Source: Armatimonadota bacterium
GTDB taxonomy: Bacteria; Armatimonadota; JAAZEB01
Direction: 5' to 3'
DNA length: 10,994 nucleotides
NCBI GenBank assembly: GCA_012841485.1
Contig: DUUU01000041.1
Coordinates: 1 to 10,994 of the forward strand
Shown: in pieces, positions 5,555 through 10,994 of the stretch
Layout of the letters: each line of letters opens with the position of its first letter
Numbering within the stretch: the stretch's first letter is position 1
Program-made: the position numbers and the translations under genes
The notes under the pieces: model-generated
Databases searched by the model: none
What the model saw: the letters and a program-made list of their open reading frames with translations, nothing else
Told to the model about the DNA's origin: nothing

Positions 5555-6092
5555 CCCCACCTGGCGTGACTGGCTACATACCCTCGTAGTGGCAGGCGGT
5601 CTCTTCCTCTTCACCGAGACCTTCCTGCTGCAGGGTTTCAGCGTGCATGGAAGCTGCATGGAGCCGAACCTCTACACCGGCGAGCGCCTCCTGGGCAATA
5701 AGCTCCGCTACCGGCTCCACCCGCCGCAGCGCGGCGACGTGGTTGTCTTCCGCTATCCTGACAACCCCCGGAAGATCTACGTCAAGCGCGTGGTCGCCCT
5801 GCCTGGCGAGATGATCGCCATCCGCGACGGCACCGTCTACCTCAATGGCAAACCGCTTCACGAGAGCTATGTGGTCAACCCGGCGCACGGCTCCTATCCA
5901 CCGACTCGCGTCCCCCAGGGACAATACTTTATGCTCGGTGATAACCGTGACCACAGCAGCGACTCGCGCACCTGGGGATTCGTGCCCGCGCGGCACCTGG
6001 AGGGGAAGGTGTGGCTCCGCTACTGGCCACTGCGCCGGGCAGGCCTCTTGCCGGCCGGCCGGTCGAGCCCTTCCTATGGAGAGCAATCGTGA
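5541..6092 (+). CDS. lepB: Signal peptidase I with cysteine in place of the catalytic serine
   Basis: A 183-residue membrane-anchored type I signal peptidase, which cleaves signal peptides from exported proteins on the outer face of the cytoplasmic membrane. One N-terminal helix spans about residues 12-30. Box B reads SVHGSCMEPNLYTGERLL (34-51); against the family pattern VxGxSMxPTL the nucleophile position is Cys39, not Ser. RGDVVVFRYP (64-73) and YVKRVVALPGE (80-90) follow, with Lys82 as the general base. The last box, GDNRDHSSDSRTWG (133-146), is complete, and RYWPL (160-164) closes the core. Apart from Cys39 and Asn43 it looks fully functional. The GTG start has GAGGGG seven bases upstream. 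It overlaps the glyQ remnant by 14 bases and glyS by 4 (GTGA). A Cys variant of E. coli LepB is reported to keep activity, so a thiol enzyme is plausible; an altered or lost specificity remains possible. Confidence 0.9.
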   Translation: MRKHSPTWRDWLHTLVVAGGLFLFTETFLLQGFSVHGSCMEPNLYTGERLLGNKLRYRLHPPQRGDVVVFRYPDNPRKIYVKRVVALPGEMIAIRDGTVYLNGKPLHESYVVNPAHGSYPPTRVPQGQYFMLGDNRDHSSDSRTWGFVPARHLEGKVWLRYWPLRRAGLLPAGRSSPSYGEQS

Positions 6093-8206
6093 AGGAGCTG
6101 GTTCTGGAGGTCGGCGTCGAAGGTCTGCCGCCCGCCGTGATCTCCCCTGCCCTCGCCGAGATGAGGCAACTCCTCGGCGAGCGGCTCCGACAGGAGAACC
6201 TCCGCTACCAGGAGATCCAGACCTATGGAACGCCCCGCCGCCTGGTCGCCTGTATCACAGGGGTAGCGCCGCGCCAGCCGGACACGGTGATCGAGGTGCG
6301 CGGGCCCTCTGCACAGCAGGCGTTCGACTCCTTCGGCAACTACACTTACGCCGCGTTCAGCTTCGCGCGCACCCAGGATGTCTTCCCCGAAGAGTTGAAG
6401 GTGAAGCGGATCACCGGCGGCGAGTACCTTTTCGTCGAGCGGCCCAAGCCCGGCCGGCCGACGGTTGAGGTGGCCGCAGGCTTCTTGCCGGAGCTCATCA
6501 CCAGCCTCGCCTTTCCCAAAACGGTTCGCTGGCAGGAGAACCCCCCGCGTTCCGCCAGTCCCATCCGCTGGGTCCTCGCCCTCTACGGGGAGGAGGTCAT
6601 TCCCTTCCAGATCGGAGACGTGGAGTCGGGCAGGAGCACCCGCGGCCACCGCGCGCTGCATGGCGGCACGCTGGAGACCCCGGCCACCATCGAGGTGCCG
6701 GAAGCCGCCGCCTATCTGGACCTCGTCCGCGCGGCCGGGGTGATCCTCGATCCGGAAGAGCGCCGGCAGCGGATCCTGGAGCAGGCGAGGGCGCTCGCCC
6801 AGGCTGAGGGCGGCCAACCACTCGACGGTGAGCTCGCCGATGGGCTCACCTTCCTGGTGGAGCAGCCCACGGCGTTCGCCGGCGGCTTCGATCCCGCCTT
6901 CCTCGCGCTTCCCCGCGAGGCGCTCGTCCTAGTAATGCGCAAGCAACAGCGCCTCTTCCCGGTCGTCGGACCCGAGGACGCTCTGCTCCCGCGGTTCATC
7001 GGGATCTACGATGGGGGCAGCGATGGCGTGGAAGACGCGCGCGCCGGCCAGGAGGAGGTGCTTCATGCCCGGCTATCCGACCTCCGCTTCTCTTACGAGG
7101 AAGACCTGCGGGTTCCCCTTCCCGAGCGCGTGGAGGCTCTGCGCGGTATCCTCTATCAGGAGCGGCTTGGCACGCTCTACGAGAAGACCGAGCGCCTCGG
7201 CTCGCTCACCGCGGAGCTGTGCGACCGGTGGGGCGTAGACGCCACCACCCGCCAGACTGCCTTGCGCGCGGCGCTCCTGGCAAAGGCGGATCTCGCCACC
7301 GACTTGCTGAAGGAGCTCCCGGAGCTGCGGGGCCGGATCGGCCAGGCCTACGCGCTTCACGCGGGCGAGCCGTCGGAGGTAGCTGATGCCCTTGCGGGCC
7401 ACTACCTTCCCCGCGAAGCCGGAGACGCGCTGCCTCCGAACGAGGCGGGGCGGATCCTGGGCGCGGCCGACCGGATCGACACCCTCGTGGGCCACTTCGG
7501 GATGGGGTTGGTCCCTATCGGGTCGCAGGATCCTCACGCGCTGCGCCAGCAGGCGAGCGGGCTGGTCGCGATCCTGGCGGAATCGGAGCGCCTCTCGCTG
7601 GGCCAGGTGGTAGAAGTGGCCTACGCGCTGTATGGCGATCGCGGCCCGGGCTGGCGCAGCCTCGACGTGACTCGCGCTTCCCTGCTCGACTTCCTCCGCC
7701 AGTGCCTGGAGGGCCTCCTCGGCGAGCGCGGCGTGCGCTACGACACGGCGGATGCCGTCCTGGACGCCGGCTTTGATGACGTGCGTGGCACGCTCATCCG
7801 GGCGCAACTTCTCGAGGAGCAACGCGATGCCCCGGAGTTTGCCGACACGCTGATGGCCGCGGCGCGCCTTGGCAGCCTGCTGCGCTTCGTGGCGCGCTCG
7901 GAGATGGCTGTTCCCCCGGGCGAAGTGCGCATCGACCTCCTCCAGGAAGAGGCGGAGCAGCTCTTCTACGCCGCCTACCTCGACGTCTATCCCCTGGTAA
8001 CGGAAGCCGTAGAGCGGGGCGACTATGCCGCGGCGCTCGATGCCCTGGGCGGGCTGGCCGTGCCGGCGCTTGAGTTCTTCGATAACGTGCTGGTGACGAG
8101 CGACGATGAGCTGCTGCGGGCCAACCGGGTGCGCCTGTTGGGCGAGATTCACGCGCTTTTCCTGAAGATAGCGGATCTCACGCGGCTCACGGTCGAAATA
8201 GAATAG
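6089..8206 (+). CDS. glyS: Glycyl-tRNA synthetase beta subunit
   Basis: The beta subunit of the two-subunit bacterial glycyl-tRNA synthetase, which contributes tRNA recognition while the alpha subunit (GlyQ) activates glycine. At 705 residues it is of normal length. Typical segments are KELVLEVGVEGLP (2-14), TPRRL (48-52), FPKTVRW (142-148), SPIRWVLAL (157-165), GTLYEKTERL (361-370) and KADLATDLLKELPELRG (399-415). Further on are HYLPREAGDALP (438-449), DRIDTLVGHFGMGLVPIGSQ (461-480) and, near the C-terminus, FFDNVLVTSDDELLRANR of the anticodon-binding domain. The GTG at 6089 is chosen because GGAGAG (6078-6083) lies five bases upstream and it overlaps the lepB stop as GTGA; an upstream in-frame ATG at 6011 only adds lepB-derived residues. 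It shows no decay, in contrast to the glyQ remnant two genes upstream. Confidence 0.95.
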   Translation: MKELVLEVGVEGLPPAVISPALAEMRQLLGERLRQENLRYQEIQTYGTPRRLVACITGVAPRQPDTVIEVRGPSAQQAFDSFGNYTYAAFSFARTQDVFPEELKVKRITGGEYLFVERPKPGRPTVEVAAGFLPELITSLAFPKTVRWQENPPRSASPIRWVLALYGEEVIPFQIGDVESGRSTRGHRALHGGTLETPATIEVPEAAAYLDLVRAAGVILDPEERRQRILEQARALAQAEGGQPLDGELADGLTFLVEQPTAFAGGFDPAFLALPREALVLVMRKQQRLFPVVGPEDALLPRFIGIYDGGSDGVEDARAGQEEVLHARLSDLRFSYEEDLRVPLPERVEALRGILYQERLGTLYEKTERLGSLTAELCDRWGVDATTRQTALRAALLAKADLATDLLKELPELRGRIGQAYALHAGEPSEVADALAGHYLPREAGDALPPNEAGRILGAADRIDTLVGHFGMGLVPIGSQDPHALRQQASGLVAILAESERLSLGQVVEVAYALYGDRGPGWRSLDVTRASLLDFLRQCLEGLLGERGVRYDTADAVLDAGFDDVRGTLIRAQLLEEQRDAPEFADTLMAAARLGSLLRFVARSEMAVPPGEVRIDLLQEEAEQLFYAAYLDVYPLVTEAVERGDYAAALDALGGLAVPALEFFDNVLVTSDDELLRANRVRLLGEIHALFLKIADLTRLTVEIE

Positions 8207-8230
8207 GGTGCTCGCCTTTCCGGAGCGAAA

Positions 8231-8264
8231 GCGGAGAGGGAAGAACTGGTTGCCCTCTCCTCGC
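8231..8264 (+). terminator. Hairpin after glyS
   Basis: GGAGAGGG at 8233-8240 pairs perfectly with CCCTCTCC at 8253-8260, with a 12-base loop. It lies 26 bases after the glyS stop and before the acetyltransferase gene. No U-tract follows, so it may be a weak or factor-assisted terminator or an RNA 3'-end structure for the cvpA-glyS operon. Confidence 0.45.
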
Positions 8265-8293
8265 TGTGCCATCCACCAGCGGAGTGTAGGCAG

Positions 8294-8821
8294 ATGAGGC
8301 GGCGAGAGGAGACTTGCAGGGAGGCAGAACGTCGGGTGGAGTTTGAGATCAAGCCCTTTGATGTATCGCACAAAGCACAGATTCTCGGGCTTTCGCTGCG
8401 CGCCTGGGCCCCAGTTTTCTCCGGGTTGAGACCGGCGGTGCCAGAGTATGTCTATGAGGCCTTCTATCCTCATGGCTGGCGAGCGAGGCAGCGTTCGGAC
8501 ATCGAGGCTTTTCTGGACACGGAGGGGGATCGCGTTTGGGTTGCGGTCAAGGAGAGGGCCGTGCTGGGATGGGTTGGCATTCGCCTACATCCGGAAGACC
8601 GCATGGGCGAGATCGTGTTTCTCGCCGTTGATCCGGGGCACCAGCGCCACGGGATCGGGAAGGCCCTTCTCGATTTCGCGCTTGAGAGGATGCGCGCGGC
8701 TGGAATGTCAATCGTGATGGTCGAGACCGGCGATGATCCGGGGCATGCTTCGGCTCGCATGGCCTATGAACGCTCTGGCTTCGAACGCTGGCCTGTCGCG
8801 CGCTATTTTCGAGAGCTTTAG
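8294..8821 (+). CDS. GNAT-family N-acetyltransferase
   Basis: A 175-residue acetyl-CoA-dependent acyltransferase of the GNAT fold. The acetyl-CoA pyrophosphate loop is QRHGIG (117-122), preceded by the central strand IVFLAVDPGH (107-116) and followed by helix GKALLDFALERMRAAG. Motif B is seen as HASARMAYERSGFERW (151-166). The N-terminal SLRAWAPVF (34-42) and YEAFYPHGW (54-62) segments form the acceptor side in many related small GNATs. The acceptor substrate cannot be inferred. The ATG has GGAG (8281-8284) nine bases upstream; a GTG at 8336 with its own upstream GGGAGG is a possible alternative that would shorten the protein by 14 residues. It stands alone between a hairpin and the dehydrogenase cluster, 72 bases from the next gene. 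Confidence 0.85.
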   Translation: MRRREETCREAERRVEFEIKPFDVSHKAQILGLSLRAWAPVFSGLRPAVPEYVYEAFYPHGWRARQRSDIEAFLDTEGDRVWVAVKERAVLGWVGIRLHPEDRMGEIVFLAVDPGHQRHGIGKALLDFALERMRAAGMSIVMVETGDDPGHASARMAYERSGFERWPVARYFREL

Positions 8822-8893
8822 GCTAGTTGCTCTCGCCTGGAGGGGTGAGGGCGCCCCATCCACCATAGAACCCGTCTAGATAGAGGCAAACAG

Positions 8894-9898
8894 ATGAAGC
8901 AATGGCAGATCGTTGGAAGAGAGCAGATCGCGCTGCGAGACGTGCCCGTGCCGGAGCCGGGCTATGATGAGGTGCGGGTCCGTGTGAAGGCGTGTAGCTT
9001 CTGCAGCCGCACCGATTTGGTCTACTGGAAGTATTACGGCCTCAAGCCGCATTGCACGGGCGCGCACTTCGGGCACGAGGTGGCTGGCGTCATCGAGAAG
9101 GTGGGCCCAGGCGTCTCCGGATGGAAAGAGGGCGACCGGGTCTTCCTCCGTGGCCCGGCGCGAGGCGGTGGTTTCGCCGAGTTTTGCATCGCGCGCACGA
9201 TTGCCCTGGGCCGGCTCCCAGAGGCCCTCTCCTTCGTGGAGGGCGCCCCGGCGCAGCAGATCCCCATCGCCGTTCATGGCACGCGCAAGGTGCAGCCGGG
9301 CGACCGGGTCGTGGTCTTCGGCGCGGGTTCCGCCGGGCTGGCCGTCACCCAGATGGCGCACGTGCGCGGTGCCGCGCGGGTGGTCACCCTCGACCTGTAC
9401 GACAACCGCCTGGAGATTGCGAAACAGCTCGGCGCGGACTACACCGTGAACGTCCGCCGGGAAGATCCTCTGGAGGCGGTGCCTCGCCTGCTGGGCGCCA
9501 GGCCGGATGTGTGCATCGACGTCGTCGGTATTCCAAGCGTCGCCGGCCAGTGCGTGGAGCTGGTGCGCGCTGAAGGAAACGTGACCATTTTCGGCACCTA
9601 CCACGTGGAGCACGACGCCACCTTCAGCCTCTTGCAGTGGGAGATCAAGGCGATCAGCATGAATATGTCCAACGAGGGCTCGCCTCAAACGGCCGCCGAG
9701 GCGATGCGGATTGCCGAGCGGCTTCTGGGCGCGGGTCGCCTCAGCACCAAGGAGTACATCACCCATGTGCTCTCCTTCGAGGAGGTTCCCAAAGGCCTTG
9801 AGCTCCTCGCGACCTCGCCCCTCCTGGTGCCCGAGGCCGAGATGCCCGCGGATCTCCCCTGGAACCGCGACGTGATCAAAGTCGTGGTTGAGGTGTAG
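8894..9898 (+). CDS. Medium-chain alcohol/polyol dehydrogenase, lacking the structural zinc lobe
   Basis: A 334-residue zinc-type dehydrogenase of the MDR superfamily, oxidising an alcohol or polyol group with NAD(P). The catalytic-zinc Cys is in CSFCSRTD (Cys37) and the His in GHEVAG (His61, Glu62). The nucleotide motif GAGSAG (143-148) is followed by Asp167 at the end of the second strand, which favours NAD over NADP. The four-cysteine structural zinc loop is absent: FLRGPARGGGFAEFC (84-98) has one Cys. Where a Glu or Cys zinc ligand is common (EPLAV-like segment) it has QQIPIAVHG (121-129). GAGG-type ribosome binding bases at 8883-8886 lie seven bases before the ATG. The DUF362 gene follows after only 7 bases and a KDPG aldolase gene after that, so a sugar or sugar-acid dehydrogenase is the likeliest role. 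The exact substrate is unknown. Confidence 0.85.
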   Translation: MKQWQIVGREQIALRDVPVPEPGYDEVRVRVKACSFCSRTDLVYWKYYGLKPHCTGAHFGHEVAGVIEKVGPGVSGWKEGDRVFLRGPARGGGFAEFCIARTIALGRLPEALSFVEGAPAQQIPIAVHGTRKVQPGDRVVVFGAGSAGLAVTQMAHVRGAARVVTLDLYDNRLEIAKQLGADYTVNVRREDPLEAVPRLLGARPDVCIDVVGIPSVAGQCVELVRAEGNVTIFGTYHVEHDATFSLLQWEIKAISMNMSNEGSPQTAAEAMRIAERLLGAGRLSTKEYITHVLSFEEVPKGLELLATSPLLVPEAEMPADLPWNRDVIKVVVEV

Positions 9899-9905
9899 AA
9901 ACCCG

Positions 9906-10889
9906 ATGCGAAACGGGAACCCGAGCACACACCGCGCGGCTGTCGGCCTCGTACGGTGCGCGGGCTACGAGGAGTATGCCGCGGTACGCACGGCCGTTCG
10001 GGAGAGCTTTGATCTCTTCGGCGGGATCGCTGCCCTGGTGCGGCCAGGGCAGCGTGTCCTGCTGAAGCCGAACCTTCTCTCGGCGCTGCCGGCGGAAGCG
10101 GGGGTGAACACGCATCCCTCGGTGGTGCGCGCCGTCGCTGAAGAGGCGCTTGAGGCGGGGGGCGTGCTCTCCATCGGAGACAGCCCTGCCTTCTCGCGCC
10201 TCGATGATACCTGCGCCGCGTGCGGTCTCGACCGGGTGGCCCGCGAGCTCGGTATCCCCATCGTGCCGTTCAACCGTCCGGTTTGGGTGCCCACGCGCGT
10301 GCCCCACGGCCCGGCGCGCGGCTTCAAGGTAGACCGCGCCATCCTGGACGCGGACGTGGTCATCAACATCCCGAAACTCAAGTCGCACGGGCAGCTCGGC
10401 TTCACGGCGGCGGCGAAGAACCTGTATGGATGCATGCCGGGCAAGCGGAAGGCGTGGTACCACGCCTACATGCATGGCGACCGCCGCTTCGCCGCCTTCC
10501 TTGCCGCGTTCGCGGAGACCGTTCGGCCGGCGTTCAACCTGGTGGATGCCATCCTCGCCATGCACCGCGCCGGGCCGAAGCGTGGTGACCTCCTCCCAGT
10601 CGGTTTGCTCGTGGGAGGCCCCGATCCCTTCGCGGTGGACACCTTCCTCTCGCAACTGATCGCCATCCAGGACGCGGATAGCCTGATCGTCAACGCCGCG
10701 CGCCGGCTTGGGTTGGGGGTGACGGACCCCGAGCGGATCGATTGCCGGGGAATCGATCCGGCCACGCTGCCGCCCTTCGAGTTCCAGCATCCGATGCTGG
10801 TCGGCACGGCGTTCAGCCTGCCGCGCGTTGTGCGGAGCGCCTGGCGCAGCTTCATCATCAGCCGCTTCCGCCTGCCGGAGAAGCCGTAG
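9906..10889 (+). CDS. DUF362 domain protein
   Basis: A 327-residue protein of the DUF362 family. Diagnostic blocks are VLLKPNLLS (51-59), GGVLSIGDSP (85-94), NIPKLKSHGQLGFTAAAKN (154-172) with LYGCMPGKRK directly after (173-182), and LVDAILAMHRAGPKRGDLLP (212-231). GGPDPFAVDTF (237-247) fits the last core segment. Many DUF362 proteins carry a C-terminal [4Fe-4S] ferredoxin domain. This one does not; its cysteines (18, 103, 106, 176, 280) form no such cluster, although CAAC at 103-106 is a single pair. The family has no settled reaction. The ATG at 9906 is preferred over the TTG at 9888, which would overlap the dehydrogenase; GAGGT (9890-9894) is 11 bases upstream. Its position between the dehydrogenase and the aldolase gene suggests expression together with them. 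Confidence 0.85.
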   Translation: MRNGNPSTHRAAVGLVRCAGYEEYAAVRTAVRESFDLFGGIAALVRPGQRVLLKPNLLSALPAEAGVNTHPSVVRAVAEEALEAGGVLSIGDSPAFSRLDDTCAACGLDRVARELGIPIVPFNRPVWVPTRVPHGPARGFKVDRAILDADVVINIPKLKSHGQLGFTAAAKNLYGCMPGKRKAWYHAYMHGDRRFAAFLAAFAETVRPAFNLVDAILAMHRAGPKRGDLLPVGLLVGGPDPFAVDTFLSQLIAIQDADSLIVNAARRLGLGVTDPERIDCRGIDPATLPPFEFQHPMLVGTAFSLPRVVRSAWRSFIISRFRLPEKP

Positions 10890-10909
10890 CGCGGTCAAAG
10901 GAGTATCAC

Positions 10910-10994
10910 ATGAGAGAACGCAACGAAGTCGTCGCTCAGATCCGGGATCTGGGCGTAGTCGCCATCGTGCGCGCCGACACGGGCGACGAGGCGC
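10910..10994 (+). CDS. eda: KDPG/KHG aldolase, N-terminal start (partial)
   Basis: The first 28 codons of a gene cut by the window end. The sequence MRERNEVVAQIRDLGVVAIV followed by RADTGDEA is characteristic of the 2-keto-3-deoxy-6-phosphogluconate / 4-hydroxy-2-oxoglutarate aldolase family. In that family the first helix is followed by the GVVAIVRA strand and an acidic turn. The enzyme splits KDPG into pyruvate and glyceraldehyde 3-phosphate, in the Entner-Doudoroff or hexuronate routes. The catalytic Lys and Glu lie outside the window. The start is well supported by AAAGGAG (10897-10903), six bases upstream. It follows the DUF362 gene by 20 bases and is probably cotranscribed with it and the dehydrogenase. 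Confidence 0.75.
   Translation, partial: MRERNEVVAQIRDLGVVAIVRADTGDEA

Noticed and set aside
6011..6088. N-terminal extension of glyS to the ATG at 6011
   Set aside because: The extra 26 residues come from the lepB coding region read in another frame; the GTG at 6089 starts exactly at the family N-terminus and has GGAGAG upstream.
7073..8473. 466-codon minus-strand frame across the glyS 3' half and the GNAT start
   Set aside because: Antisense shadow of glyS; no domain signature and it bridges two unrelated genes.

Overview
The window is GC-rich, densely packed bacterial DNA. A two-subunit-type glycyl-tRNA synthetase gene, SecG, a type I signal peptidase and a type 2 orotidine-5'-phosphate decarboxylase all point to Bacteria. 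The mix of an FAD_oxidored-type flavoprotein, a large polytopic DUF6785/DUF6784-like membrane protein, a DUF362 protein and a KDPG aldolase is reminiscent of Armatimonadota or a neighbouring phylum. That placement is a low-confidence impression from gene content, not a measured result.

Left part (1-1970): the 3' end of pyrF is followed after 49 bases by an FAD-dependent oxidoreductase (207-1547). It converges on secG (1656-1904, minus strand), with a strong GC-rich hairpin between them. secG has its own recognisable promoter, which supports a GTG start downstream of the first in-frame ATG. Next on the minus strand are a ~614-residue polytopic membrane protein and a small zinc-ribbon protein (3870-4124) that lies upstream of it in the same direction.

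Central part (4312-8206): a near-consensus promoter (TTGACT, 17 bases, TATAAT) drives a tight plus-strand operon. Its order is a CvpA-like membrane protein, a UBA/DUF4342-like protein, a truncated glyQ remnant, signal peptidase I (lepB) and glyS. Two junctions are 4-base GTGA overlaps, and the glyQ remnant runs 14 bases into lepB. Only about 77 codons of glyQ survive. Its recognisable homology ends exactly where the lepB ribosome binding site begins. The glyS subunit is full length, so a complete glyQ should exist elsewhere in the genome if this enzyme is used.

The signal peptidase has Cys where the catalytic Ser of box B is expected (GSCM instead of the usual GxSM), while the catalytic Lys and the GDNR...SDSR box are intact. 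This predicts a cysteine-nucleophile signal peptidase I.

Right part (8207-10994): a hairpin separates glyS from a GNAT acetyltransferase gene. A second same-strand cluster follows: a medium-chain dehydrogenase without the structural zinc lobe, a DUF362 protein, and the start of a KDPG/KHG aldolase. The aldolase suggests catabolism of a sugar acid. No tRNA, rRNA, CRISPR array, insertion sequence or attachment site was recognised, and no gene-free stretch exceeds 300 bases.
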